64,000 bases of DNA from Edaphobacter bradus (lineage in GTDB: Bacteria > Acidobacteriota > Terriglobia > Terriglobales > Acidobacteriaceae). Every line of letters starts with the position of its first letter. Position 1 is the stretch's first letter. The notes under the pieces were generated by a model. It was not told the origin of the DNA. It did not search any database and saw only the letters and a list, made by a program, of their open reading frames with translations. The stretch is from contig NZ_JAGSYF010000002.1 of the NCBI RefSeq assembly GCF_025685645.1, forward strand, positions 620,001 through 684,000, written 5' to 3'. The translations under genes and the position numbers were made by a program. Below are positions 7,935-15,677 of this stretch, piece after piece.

Positions 7935-8969
7935 ATGCGGGTGGTTTCTCGACGACCGAAGCTTTATTGGCGATTGCGGGTGGGTCTGTTCCTGATGCTG
8001 ATCTTTGACGGGACAGAGCGATGGATTCAGGCGCAGGCCATCGAGGACAAACCGGTTGTTGAGCAACTCAGTTCTCCCCAATTTGGCTTCTATGCGAAGC
8101 TCGTGAACTGCAATGGCATCTTCATCCGCGGAGCGGCCGCAGTGCAGGATCGAGCGCTGCTTGCTACGTGCGACAGAGTGCAGCGAATGCTCGCCAGGAC
8201 GGACGTTACGCGGCAGAATCTAATGCAGCGAGGGGTCGAGCTGCATCTCGTCGGTGCAGGGCAGAATATGTCCTCTCTGCCAGAGTACGTAGGAAAATAT
8301 GCCGAAGGTGTAGCAAGGAGCCCCCAAAGTCCCGTGGGGATCTACGGCGCCTGCAATGAGGTGGCGTCGGACAGCGATCTGGATCGATGCACGCACGAGT
8401 TTGCTTTGAGCATCGCGCAGTATGGCTTCGACGCGAAGATCAGGAAGCACATCGAAGCTCAGTTTCGGAACGCCATCATCACGGGGCTTTGGGGCGGAGC
8501 CGCCGCAGCGACCAATCCGCAGGAGTATTGGGCGCAGCTCTCGATGTGGTATTTCGGAGGTCACGGTGAGTTTGCTCGCGCAGCGAATCGCTTTCCAGAG
8601 CCGGGACCGCAGGGGTTACGCCAATATGATCCAGGCGGGTACGCTCTCTTGCAGCACATCTATAGCGGGATGGAGCGGCCTGCCGCGATTGAGGCTATTC
8701 GTGCGCGTAGTGTGTCTAAGCTCGCTCTGTCAGGAACCAGCCACGAGACCGCCGAGCTTCAACTGGTGAATAACAGCGGACAAACACTCAGAATCTTCTG
8801 GATTGATACAGAAGGCCATACAAGGCCCATGGGGCAACTTGGACCATACAACCGCATGATCGAGGACACGTTTCTTTCGCACGTTTGGATGGTCGAAGAC
8901 CAGCGCGGAGTGGAACTGGATCGCTTCGTTGTAGAGGACTTCGTCAGCGAATATATCGCTGCTGATTGA
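7935..8969 (+). CDS. Secreted protein with degenerate gluzincin-like domain and C-terminal VHL-beta-like domain
   Basis: 344 aa. The open frame extends back to 7584, but there it overlaps the divergent pilin gene; the ATG at 7935 has GTGGAGG just upstream and is followed by a hydrophobic segment (VGLFLMLIF), so I chose it. Residues about 55-240 resemble a secreted gluzincin-like domain: H154-E155-F156-A157-L158 stands where HEFAH is expected, and N-P-Q-E197-Y-W gives a candidate third zinc ligand. The second His is Leu, so zinc peptidase activity is doubtful. Residues about 273-335 (LVNNSGQTLRIFWIDTEGH, then QLGPYNRMIEDTFLSHVWMV) match the VHL beta domain pattern (N-x-S, W, G, L-x-P, T-F-x-x-H-x-W). 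Function unknown; monocistronic, divergent from the fimbrial-like operon. Confidence 0.75.
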   Translation: MRVVSRRPKLYWRLRVGLFLMLIFDGTERWIQAQAIEDKPVVEQLSSPQFGFYAKLVNCNGIFIRGAAAVQDRALLATCDRVQRMLARTDVTRQNLMQRGVELHLVGAGQNMSSLPEYVGKYAEGVARSPQSPVGIYGACNEVASDSDLDRCTHEFALSIAQYGFDAKIRKHIEAQFRNAIITGLWGGAAAATNPQEYWAQLSMWYFGGHGEFARAANRFPEPGPQGLRQYDPGGYALLQHIYSGMERPAAIEAIRARSVSKLALSGTSHETAELQLVNNSGQTLRIFWIDTEGHTRPMGQLGPYNRMIEDTFLSHVWMVEDQRGVELDRFVVEDFVSEYIAAD

Positions 8970-8980
8970 ATAAGAAGGCC

Positions 8981-9026
8981 GGAGCCGACGAACGGACTTG
9001 AGCCGTTGACCTGCTGATTACGAATT
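8981..9026 (-). pseudogene. tRNA-Thr(CGT) 3'-half remnant
   Basis: The complement of this stretch reads ATTCGTAATCAGCAGG, then GTCAACGGCTCAAGTCC and GTTCGTCGGCTCC. That is the anticodon loop (CGT), 3' anticodon strand, variable loop, T arm (stem AACGG/CCGTT) and 3' acceptor strand of a threonine tRNA. The 5' side of the anticodon stem does not pair (GTGAA against TCAGC), and T54 of the T loop is C. Further upstream a GCTC/GAGC pair and a weak acceptor match occur, but they overlap a methyltransferase-like reading frame and the spacing is wrong, so this is not a working tRNA. Such 3' halves are classic attachment-site footprints of integrated elements. Confidence 0.7.
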
Positions 9027-9038
9027 CACCCCGCTCCC

Positions 9039-9137
9039 TCACGGTCGAGCTTCGTAGACGAGATTGAACGGCATTTCGCTTGCGCGGCGGAACTGGCTGA
9101 AACCCCCACTCGTCACGACCTCGCGCATCCGCGCCAT
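9039..9137 (-). pseudogene. C-terminal remnant of a SAM-dependent methyltransferase
   Basis: The minus frame ending in TGA at 9039 encodes MREVVTSGGFSQFRR followed by ASEMPFNLVYEARP. I recognise this as the usual C-terminus of a class I SAM-dependent methyltransferase group ('GFxRFRRAxETPFNLVxEARP'). Upstream in the same frame the similarity fades, and no Rossmann motif is present, so only the tail survives. It lies directly upstream of the tRNA fragment on the same strand. The family call rests on about 30 residues. Confidence 0.5.
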
Positions 9138-9551
9138 TCTTGCTCCTACTTGGGAGCGAATTCTCTCGCACCTGATTGAATATGACCTTTCCCAACTCAA
9201 TAGGATGTGCTGAGCTACCCATACCCCCAACTCACCCGACACGAAACTGCGAACCCGTTCGTAGTTTCCAGGAAGAAAGCATGAGTCGATGCTGGCACTG
9301 TAGCGAATAATGTAGCGAGTGCCGGTTTAGAGGGCTTTGCTCAGGTGGCTTCGAGAGAATGGTGCGGCACTGATCTATAGCGATTGGAGTTACTCGTCTT
9401 CCTAAGGAGACCCGTGAGTTATAGTGCGATGAGTCCGCAATAGACACTCAACCCGTACAGTTCGCCCACGATGGTGCCGAACTTCTTGAGTTGTGTGCGC
9501 GGTTCAGATTGCAACTCCCTAATTGTTGGCTCTATCGGAGGGATAACTAGA

Positions 9552-10403
9552 ATGTGGGAGGCAGATGATTTCAATGAATTGGCAGCTCAGGCGATTGCAG
9601 GCCACCGGTGGTCCGAGGCCCTCGAGCTGTTGGAGAACGCACTGGCCGATATGCCTGCAGGCTGGACAGCGGCTCGGGAAGGCGAGGATGTCCTCCAGTT
9701 CGCATTTTGGGATCAGGAGGAGTTTTTCGCATATACAGGGAAGCGGGCATCGGAACACGGAAGAACCCTCGTATGGATAGCGCCCTCCTACTCTAAGGCA
9801 TGGTGGCAACTGGCTGTGGTTTGTGCTGAGGAGCAGCGTCTCGATAACGCTCTGGTATGCGTGGAAAGCGGGATTTCAATCGAACCAGATCATCCACGTC
9901 TGTGGAGCGAAAAGGGGTTCATCCTCAACCGTCTGAAACGGCATAGCGAAGCATTGAGGTGCTACGAAGAGGCCACGCTTGTCCGTGCTTGGGCTCCGGC
10001 GTCGCAAATCTCACGGGCATTTCGCGGGCAAGGTTCGGCGTTGATCGACCTCGGTCGTCTGGATGATGCTGAGACCGCCTACCGGCGCTCATTGGATCTG
10101 GAACCGACCAACAGAAGTGCACCGCATGAACTTGAGTACATTCAGCACATGCGTCAGGAACGGGCCGAGCGAAAGGAGAAACTTCCATGGTTTCTGGACT
10201 CGCTGGCTCACCCGCCTACCGACCCTCTCACGATACAGCTTCTGGCTCTTGTCGAGGATCTCGAATCGATCCCTGGCCCAAAAACCCTGGGATCTGAGAA
10301 TTACTCCAAGGTTGCCGACGCATTCATCCATCATGGATGGATAGGATTCGAAGAAGCATTTGATGCGTCGTGCCACGAACGCGTCCTGACTATGCGGACG
10401 TAA
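9552..10403 (+). CDS. TPR-repeat protein
   Basis: 283 aa, start chosen at ATG 9552 because GGAGGG lies at 9537-9542; the frame extends upstream but without an RBS. No signal peptide, so probably cytoplasmic. Two clear tetratricopeptide repeats, about residues 113-147 (PDHPRLWSEKGFILNRLKRH) and 153-190 (ALIDLGRLDDAETAYRRSL, ending DLEPTN), with a less regular helical repeat before them. TPRs form protein-binding superhelices; the partner is unknown. The remaining C-terminus is helical with nothing recognised. It stands alone in the accessory stretch. Confidence 0.75.
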   Translation: MWEADDFNELAAQAIAGHRWSEALELLENALADMPAGWTAAREGEDVLQFAFWDQEEFFAYTGKRASEHGRTLVWIAPSYSKAWWQLAVVCAEEQRLDNALVCVESGISIEPDHPRLWSEKGFILNRLKRHSEALRCYEEATLVRAWAPASQISRAFRGQGSALIDLGRLDDAETAYRRSLDLEPTNRSAPHELEYIQHMRQERAERKEKLPWFLDSLAHPPTDPLTIQLLALVEDLESIPGPKTLGSENYSKVADAFIHHGWIGFEEAFDASCHERVLTMRT

Positions 10404-10686
10404 AGCGCGACCTGCTTAGGGAATCCATTTCCAACCGGAGAACCCACACGAACATGGCGAGGGTCATGTCAGGAAAAGCTACGATAGAAGAAGTGCTGGA
10501 TGAAGTGCGGCGGAAAAAGACCTCGAATTAGTTCCGGGTGGTTGGTCGGCAAACAGAAAGTAGTCCATTCGCTGAGGTTCACTTTCGAATAGACCGTGAT
10601 CCGGGAACTATGATCACCGGACGAGCTGGCGGGCCACCTCTAAAGTACGGCGACTTCCCGTCAGTGGGGTTGATAAAACTGCGGTA
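10404..10686. other. Short spacer with a possible gene remnant
   Basis: A 25-codon frame at 10454-10531 (ending ATIEEVLDEVRRKKTSN) has coding-like character but no clear RBS, and may be the tail of a lost gene. Nothing else seen. Confidence 0.3.
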
Positions 10687-11040
10687 TCAGGCGGGCTCCG
10701 CAGGGTGCTTCGCTGGCGCGAGCGCGATCAAGGCCGCGCCGATAACGATGAGAACAGCCACACCAATCAGTTCTCCGCGTGAAATCATGTTGCGCAGTGC
10801 CTGCGTGCCCATCACGGCGGCGTGAGCGAAGCTGGACCATGCGGTGAAGGCGATCACGCTGCGACTCGCCAACGGGTTGCGGATTGCCAGAAGCAAGAAA
10901 ACGCCGAGCGTGACGTAAAGGCTGAGCATCATCGACAACGCGGGCTCTTGCCGCAGGAACACCGCCAAGGGGTAAAACAAAGCCAAGAAGAGCAATCCCA
11001 CCAGCGCCAACACGATCTTCAAAGCCATTTCTCGATTCAT
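10687..11040 (-). CDS. Small integral membrane protein (possibly DUF6632 type)
   Basis: 117 aa from the ATG at 11040, which has GGAGGG immediately upstream (complement 11046-11051); a longer frame upstream lacks an RBS. Four hydrophobic segments are visible: IVLALVGLLFLALFYPLAV, LSMMLSLYVTLGVFLLLAI, a weaker one around VIAFTAWSSFAHAAVMG, and LIGVAVLIVIGAALIALA. The layout fits a small four-helix inner-membrane protein. I recall similar proteins annotated as DUF6632, but cannot verify it. Function unknown; no co-directional neighbour. Confidence 0.65.
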   Translation of the reverse strand: MNREMALKIVLALVGLLFLALFYPLAVFLRQEPALSMMLSLYVTLGVFLLLAIRNPLASRSVIAFTAWSSFAHAAVMGTQALRNMISRGELIGVAVLIVIGAALIALAPAKHPAEPA

Positions 11041-11260
11041 GTGTGCCCTCCGAATACCGTCCAAGCCCGCTTGTCTCCGATTTCGAGCAAGCCGGAACGG
11101 GGTGAACAATGTGATAGAGAGTGTAGCCCGGCGTTCCATCGTGAGTCGGACCTTTTCGAAGATGGGGTCGCTACACAAAACGTAAAAATCGTACGCTAGC
11201 AGATCGCAGAATAGGACGGCGTTTTCGCCGCGAGAAGGGATCTGCGTGGCATGGGGCTGC

Positions 11261-11350
11261 TGTGATGCGCGACAGCTGAAGGAGCTGGAGCAGGAGAACG
11301 CGAAGTTGAAGTGGCTGGTGTCGGGCAGACCACCTACGGCCGCAGATTAG
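11261..11350 (+). pseudogene. IS3-family transposase OrfA fragment
   Basis: The frame through 11264-11320 reads DARQLKELEQENAKLKWLV and stops at 11348-11350. This is the leucine-zipper-like helix found in IS3-family OrfA proteins (D-A-R-x-L-K-x-L-E-x-E-N-x-x-L-K). The N-terminal helix-turn-helix is not recognisable in the preceding codons, and no OrfB (DDE integrase core) follows. A decayed remnant. Confidence 0.55.
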
Positions 11351-11509
11351 GTAGTTGCCGGTGGAAATTACTCCTGTGTTGCGTATCAACATGCTGCTCT
11401 TTGCAGAGCCCTGTGTACAACGCTTTACACTGCTTTGGCTATTGCGTCCCCACAAGTTATTGACTTCTGGAGCGTTCTAATCTACCTGTATACAAAACCA
11501 GGGGGCCAA

Positions 11510-11640
11510 AGTGGTTTGTGCTTTCGCTTAGGGAGGAGAGTTTGGCGGCTTTGAGGAGCAGGGTTTCGAGTTTGGGTAAATAGGTTTTTGAGCAGCTGAG
11601 ATCCGGCGAACAGGGCAGCAGACAAGTCCTCTCGAACAGC
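11510..11640 (-). pseudogene. IS630-family transposase OrfB C-terminal fragment
   Basis: The minus frame contains LLPCSPDLSCSKTYLPKLET and LLLKAAKL. This corresponds to the conserved C-terminal 'LPPYSPDLNPIE...F.KLK..LRKAA' of IS630 DDE transposases. The canonical NPIE (which supplies the last catalytic Glu) has degenerated to SCSK. The whole DDE core between this fragment and the OrfA start at 12073 is missing, so the element has an internal deletion. Confidence 0.6.
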
Positions 11641-11674
11641 ACCAAACTTGTTGACGTACGTGATTGTCTGACCT

Positions 11675-12073
11675 TCACTCCATGCTTGCCGACGCCTGCA
11701 TGTCTTTGTGCTCTTGGTCGTGGCGTGCCGAGTTCTTTTTGCGGGTGAGATTCCATTTATTCAACTGATGCCACAAGGCGCCTATCTTGATCGAAACGCC
11801 CTGCTGCATCAGCCGTTGCTGTAACTCGGCCAGGGTCAAGTCGGGTTCCGCTGCGATCCACGCGCGCAGCACGGATTCCATCTCCGCCACTCGCGAGCGG
11901 CGATAGCCGCCGATTGGAAAGCTGCTGCGTTCTCCCGTCTGTTCAACCCGCGCCCGCACATGGTAGACCCAGATGCGACTCACCTCGAACCGCCGGGCAA
12001 TCTCCGTGGGCCGGTCTCCGCGATCCAGCGCCCGCAACACCCGGTCGCGCAAATCCTGCGAATAAGCCTGCAT
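11675..12073 (-). pseudogene. IS630-family transposase OrfA (N-terminal HTH part)
   Basis: 132 aa from ATG 12073. It starts MQAYSQDLRDRVLRAL, then GDRPTEIARRFEVSRIWVY, a winged-helix/homeodomain-like HTH, followed by the second domain (LTLAELQQRLMQQG, KIGALWHQLNKWNLTRKKN). This is the usual IS630 OrfA. In intact elements OrfB is reached by frameshift near KKN; here only a short OrfB tail remains at 11510-11640. It cannot transpose by itself. With the IS3 fragment it marks a mobile-element graveyard between the two fimbrial-like loci. Confidence 0.8.
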
Positions 12074-12224
12074 CGGCACCTGCCTCTTACGGCAAGAGCA
12101 TGATCGCACAAAATGTAAATACTTCAAGTGAAACATTTAAAGAATATGGCTTTACGACTATTGGCACTGCGATTGCTAAGTCCTTCACATAAATTACTGC
12201 GCGGAAAGGACAGAGGTACAAGTC

Positions 12225-12815
12225 ATGCAGTTGTGTGGCAAGTTTTGTCTGGCCAAGATGTGCCTATACCTCCTGAATGTTGGAACTTCCATTCTGCTCG
12301 TGCCTATTCCATCACTGGCACAAAATACAGCAACGGCAACGCAGACGTTGCAAGCCACCATCGTCCCGTTGGGCGGGCTTTTCACTCAAGCCTCACAGAT
12401 TTCGCTTACGAAGACCGGCACTACCTTCAATGCCTTTTCCGGCACCATGACCCTTAACTATCGGGCACGCACCAGTCAAGGTATGGGTCAAGGGATTATT
12501 ACGGTAAAGGCCACGGTTGACTTTATGCCAGCTGGGGGGCCGTCCATCTCTACACCGCCCAGTGCGGGAGATAAGTTCACCTACACCTGCAGCGGGGCGA
12601 GTTTAGGTACTTCCTGCTCTGGTACCCAGACGGTGAGCACTACTACAGCAACGTCTGTTGTTTCGCTAGGCGCTTCGGCGTGTACAGGCGGCGGAGCACC
12701 TTGCAGTACCGCCGACCCGAACTCGGCGAACGTAACTTTCATTCTTACAGATGACCCCAAGTATAAGACGGGGTCCTATTCGGCAACCTTAACCTGGACA
12801 ATCAGCGCGAGTTGA
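12225..12815 (+). CDS. Pilin-like subunit 1 of the second chaperone-usher-like operon (spore-coat-U-like)
   Basis: 196 aa with a signal peptide ending in IPSLAQ, then an Ala/Thr-rich N-terminal strand (TATATQTLQATIVPLGG). The core has TVDFMPAGGPSISTPP, GDKFTYTCSG and cysteine pairs, ending in LTDDPKYKTGSYSATLTWTI. That final YxxGxYSA-strand pattern is typical of spore coat U/fimbrial subunit domains. The next two genes are paralogues with the same landmarks. AGAGG lies 8 bp before the ATG. It should be exported and assembled on the surface with the chaperone and barrel encoded downstream; this is inference from operon content. Confidence 0.75.
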   Translation: MQLCGKFCLAKMCLYLLNVGTSILLVPIPSLAQNTATATQTLQATIVPLGGLFTQASQISLTKTGTTFNAFSGTMTLNYRARTSQGMGQGIITVKATVDFMPAGGPSISTPPSAGDKFTYTCSGASLGTSCSGTQTVSTTTATSVVSLGASACTGGGAPCSTADPNSANVTFILTDDPKYKTGSYSATLTWTISAS

Positions 12816-13369
12816 AAACTATGAGAAGCATTATACGAACCATACCGTTTCTGGCGCTCGCCGTACTACTGACGGCATCGCGAGCGCACGCACAATCTGG
12901 CGCTCCCACTGGGACTACTACCGTCAGCGTTACGATAGGGCCTCAGGCGGCCCTGACTATCACCAACGGCAGCACACCCCTGACGGCGGGTGGTTCCAAC
13001 TTTAGCCAATTCACCGGTAGTACTGGCCTGACCTACTTTGTCCGCACGACCGCGACTGGCGGAGGCGGCACGATTACCTTGAAAGTCACCACCGACTTCA
13101 GTCCGGCCGGCGGCCCCTCGGTGGGTTCCCCACCCACGGTCGGCGACACGCTCACCTACACGTGTACGGTGGCCAGTCCGGGAACGGCTTGCACCGGTAC
13201 TCAGACCGCTTCTACGAGCAGCCAGACGAACTTGGCCACCTTTGGGACGGATGTTCATACGGGCACTGGGGGAAGCACCGCCTCAGTCGCCTGGATCTTG
13301 AGTAACGACCCAATCTACAAGACGGGAACCTATAGCGCAACCGTGACTTTCACGATTAGTGCATCGTGA
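12812..13369 (+). CDS. Pilin-like subunit 2 (spore-coat-U-like)
   Basis: 185 aa if started at TTG 12812, which overlaps the previous TGA; an ATG at 12821 is an equally good start. Signal peptide LALAVLLTASRAHAQ, then the strand 'TTTVSVTIGPQAALTI', TTDFSPAGGPSVGSPP, GDTLTYTC, one further Cys, and the closing SNDPIYKTGTYSATVTFTI. It aligns throughout with its neighbours, so these three genes arose by tandem duplication. The overlap implies translational coupling. Predicted role: structural subunit of a surface fibre. Confidence 0.75.
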   Translation: MKTMRSIIRTIPFLALAVLLTASRAHAQSGAPTGTTTVSVTIGPQAALTITNGSTPLTAGGSNFSQFTGSTGLTYFVRTTATGGGGTITLKVTTDFSPAGGPSVGSPPTVGDTLTYTCTVASPGTACTGTQTASTSSQTNLATFGTDVHTGTGGSTASVAWILSNDPIYKTGTYSATVTFTISAS

Positions 13370-13416
13370 CAACTTTAACCTCAGCGAAAGCTGCGAACAA
13401 AGGAAGGAATAAAGCC

Positions 13417-13953
13417 ATGAAGAAACTTCTGATGCTTGTGCCGATCATGCTGCTCGCGTCGTCAGTGAGCTACGCGCAGAGCGCGACGGCGACCGCGAAT
13501 CTCTCCGTGAATGTGGGAGCGGAGGCGGCCATCGTTGTCAACTCCAGTCCTGCTTTCACGTCAAGTGGGATATTCGGGAACTACACATCTACCACCGCGC
13601 TCACTTACTATGTCCGGACCATCACTGCAGGAACCATTACCGTGCAAATTACGACCGATTTCAGCACGGGTGGCGTGGGTGGCGGCCCTTCGGTTGCCAA
13701 TCCACCCACTTCCGGTGATGCTCTGACCTATACCTGCACTGCTGCGGCTCCGGTTACCGGATCGGCAACAGCCTGTGCTACGGCGCAGACTGCTTCCACG
13801 GGGAGTGCCACGAGCGTAGTGACCTTTGGAGCCACGACTCAATCCGCCAAGACAGGGAACAGCGCTTCGACGTCCTGGTCTCTGACCAACGACCCCTCTT
13901 ACAAGGCCGGATCGTACAGTGCAGTCGCCACTTACACGATCAGTGCTACATAA
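13417..13953 (+). CDS. Pilin-like subunit 3 (spore-coat-U-like)
   Basis: 178 aa from the ATG at 13417, which has AAGGAAG upstream and begins a textbook signal peptide (MKKLLMLVPIMLLASSVSYAQ). The mature N-terminus ATATANLSVNVGAEAAIVV is a good donor-strand candidate. It then follows the subunit pattern: TTDFSTGG, GDALTYTC, a second Cys, and TNDPSYKAGSYSAVATYTI at the end. Third member of the tandem set. The separate, stronger RBS suggests it may be made in larger amounts (major subunit?), which is a guess. Confidence 0.75.
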   Translation: MKKLLMLVPIMLLASSVSYAQSATATANLSVNVGAEAAIVVNSSPAFTSSGIFGNYTSTTALTYYVRTITAGTITVQITTDFSTGGVGGGPSVANPPTSGDALTYTCTAAAPVTGSATACATAQTASTGSATSVVTFGATTQSAKTGNSASTSWSLTNDPSYKAGSYSAVATYTISAT

Positions 13954-14051
13954 CGGGTTGCACCGCAGGTAGGGAGCTCCTGGCACTGCCTCCACGGAGC
14001 CACGGGCTGCCCCTACCTTTGGTAGCGAAGAAATAAAGAAGGGAGGCCGGT

Positions 14052-14633
14052 ATGCGTAAATGCATCTTGTTTGCTGCAAGGGGTGTGTTCATGTTGACTG
14101 CCGGGACGGCGTGGTCGCAAAAGCCTGCGGCGTCCAAGCGCCAACCCATCCCGGCCTTAGCGTCTGTGAGCCATCCCCTGGATAGCGGTTTTAGCGCGGT
14201 CAGCCAATTGCGGGCCACGCCAAACACTATTCCATTTACGGCGAATAACCCTGGAGGCACAATCGCGGGTGGCTCGGTTGCCACGCTCACGTGGAATATC
14301 ACTCACGGAAAGAACGGGCAGACCTGGACCTTAATGGTCGGCGCAAGCTCGTCGAGCTTCAGCGGCTGCACCACCGTGCCAGAATCCGCTGTCAGCCTCA
14401 GGTGCATTTCGGCATCGGTTGATGGCGGGGGGCAATCTAGCGCCGGCTGCACCGTAAGCAATTTCACTACCCTCTCCAACACGCTCCCGGGTCAGTCAGT
14501 GGCAAGCGGCAATGAGGGAAATTCCAGTTCGCACAACTTCACCGTGGTGCTTAGCTACCAGTTGACAGACTCATGGAGGTTCATAGCAAATACATGTCCG
14601 CTCATCGTTTCGTACACCGTAAATGCGCAGTAA
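14052..14633 (+). CDS. Fourth, divergent secreted fimbrial-like subunit
   Basis: 193 aa, GGGAGG 7 bp before the ATG. Signal peptide about 1-22 (MLTAGTAWSQ). It differs from the three preceding subunits: a longer linker after the signal, several cysteines (SGCTTVPES, LRCISAS, SAGCTVSN, ANTCPLIVSY) and an ending VSYTVNAQ. The Gly/Ser/Thr-rich beta composition and the terminal alternating strand fit a fibre subunit or adaptor. Its 3' end overlaps the chaperone gene by 40 bp, tying it to the operon. Confidence 0.65.
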   Translation: MRKCILFAARGVFMLTAGTAWSQKPAASKRQPIPALASVSHPLDSGFSAVSQLRATPNTIPFTANNPGGTIAGGSVATLTWNITHGKNGQTWTLMVGASSSSFSGCTTVPESAVSLRCISASVDGGGQSSAGCTVSNFTTLSNTLPGQSVASGNEGNSSSHNFTVVLSYQLTDSWRFIANTCPLIVSYTVNAQ

Positions 14634-15514
14634 TTATTTTTTTGGCCTTTTGTGGGCTCGGTCTCGCCCTGCCCGTAAGGGCGCAAATGGGCCTCGGCTT
14701 GGTGCCCATGAGGACTGAATTGAAAATCGCGCCCGGTCAACAGGTCTCCGGCGCACTTAAACTCAGCAGCGAATCGGGCGCGAAGGTCCGCATTCGGGCC
14801 GAGGTTGACGACTTCTATATCGACGCCACGGACACACCACAGTTTGAGCGCGACATTCCACACGAGGCCGCTTACTCCTGCAAGAACTGGCTAAGCCTGA
14901 ACCCCATGGAGATCGAGCTCGACAAAGGGGGATCGCTGTTGGTGCGTTACACCATCCGGGTGCCGACAGACACGCCAGAAGGCAGCTACAACTGCGCCGC
15001 CGGTTTTACCACGCTGCGCCCAGCCGACGAGACAGCGGCACAGGGGATGGGAATGCATATGGAGGTGCGCATCGTGACAGCTTTTTACATCCAGGTCGGC
15101 GCTCCTCCCATTCTCGGCAGCCTCAAGGAGATCACGCTCGAGGCGATACCCCCGTCGGCGCCCGCAGAAGGCCCCCCCGCTCAAGCCATCAAAGACACCA
15201 ATGATCCCAAGGGCAGCTGGCAGGCGGTGGTGGTGCTTGAGAATTCGGGTCGAATGTACTTCCGGCCCACCGGCAAGCTCGATGTGGTGGATGCGGAAGG
15301 CAAGACTGTGGAGACGGCTGATTTCCCGTCTATGGCGGTTCTGAGAGAGCGCAGCCAGCGCGTGATTTTCCCGCTCAAGACGTACCTGCGAGCCGGGCAT
15401 TACAAGTTGCGAGTGAACGTGGACATCGGAACGGGTGAGATCCAGGAAGGGACGGCGGATGTGGCGATGGACGCCGCGCCTCCGGCATCACCAGCCAAGC
15501 CAGCGTCCAAGTAA
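14594..15514 (+). CDS. Periplasmic fimbrial-type chaperone (PapD-like)
   Basis: 306 aa from ATG 14594 (GGAGGT 13 bp upstream); an ATG at 14573 in the same frame has no RBS. Signal peptide VIIFLAFCGLGLALPVRAQ. The first domain has 'MRTELKIAPGQQVSGALKLS', SLNPMEIELDKGGS and VRYTIRVPTDTPEGSYNC, where the 'RxPxxTPxGxY' element resembles pilus-chaperone and COG1470-like Ig domains. A second Ig-like domain follows (about 200-290, VVVLENSGRMYFRP), then a Pro/Ala-rich tail. It is larger than the chaperone of the first locus and not closely similar. Predicted role: holding subunits in the periplasm for the downstream barrel. Confidence 0.7.
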   Translation: MSAHRFVHRKCAVIIFLAFCGLGLALPVRAQMGLGLVPMRTELKIAPGQQVSGALKLSSESGAKVRIRAEVDDFYIDATDTPQFERDIPHEAAYSCKNWLSLNPMEIELDKGGSLLVRYTIRVPTDTPEGSYNCAAGFTTLRPADETAAQGMGMHMEVRIVTAFYIQVGAPPILGSLKEITLEAIPPSAPAEGPPAQAIKDTNDPKGSWQAVVVLENSGRMYFRPTGKLDVVDAEGKTVETADFPSMAVLRERSQRVIFPLKTYLRAGHYKLRVNVDIGTGEIQEGTADVAMDAAPPASPAKPASK

Positions 15515-15677
15515 GAGTTTTGTTTTACGGAATACGCGATACCGTTTCACCGAGAAGGGATAGGTAGACACGCCAGAGATTCGAAGCAACTGGCGAGAGC
15601 AATTGCAAGGTGTTCACCGATTTGGGAAGCGATCTAGCGAAAGACATTCGGGAAGCAGAAACGAGTGCGGATGGTGA

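Larger units (their letters stand above)
8970..9551. other. Gene-poor accessory spacer holding a tRNA-Thr 3' fragment and a methyltransferase tail
   Basis: About 580 bp with no intact gene. It contains the two remnants listed separately (8981-9026 and 9039-9137). The rest, 9140-9530, shows nothing I can name. Confidence 0.5.

Noticed and set aside
8981..9060. Functional full-length tRNA-Thr
   Set aside because: The 3' half is good and a weak 5' acceptor pairing (6 of 7) exists, but the anticodon stem does not pair, spacing is two nucleotides too long, and the 5' part overlaps a methyltransferase-like C-terminus.
11171..11455. 94-codon minus frame next to the IS3 fragment
   Set aside because: No motif or RBS; it is antisense to the OrfA-like sequence.
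12170..12224. Sigma-70 promoter for the second fibre operon (TTGGCA followed by A/T-rich text)
   Set aside because: A -35-like TTGGCA is present near 12160, but no -10 box occurs at acceptable spacing.
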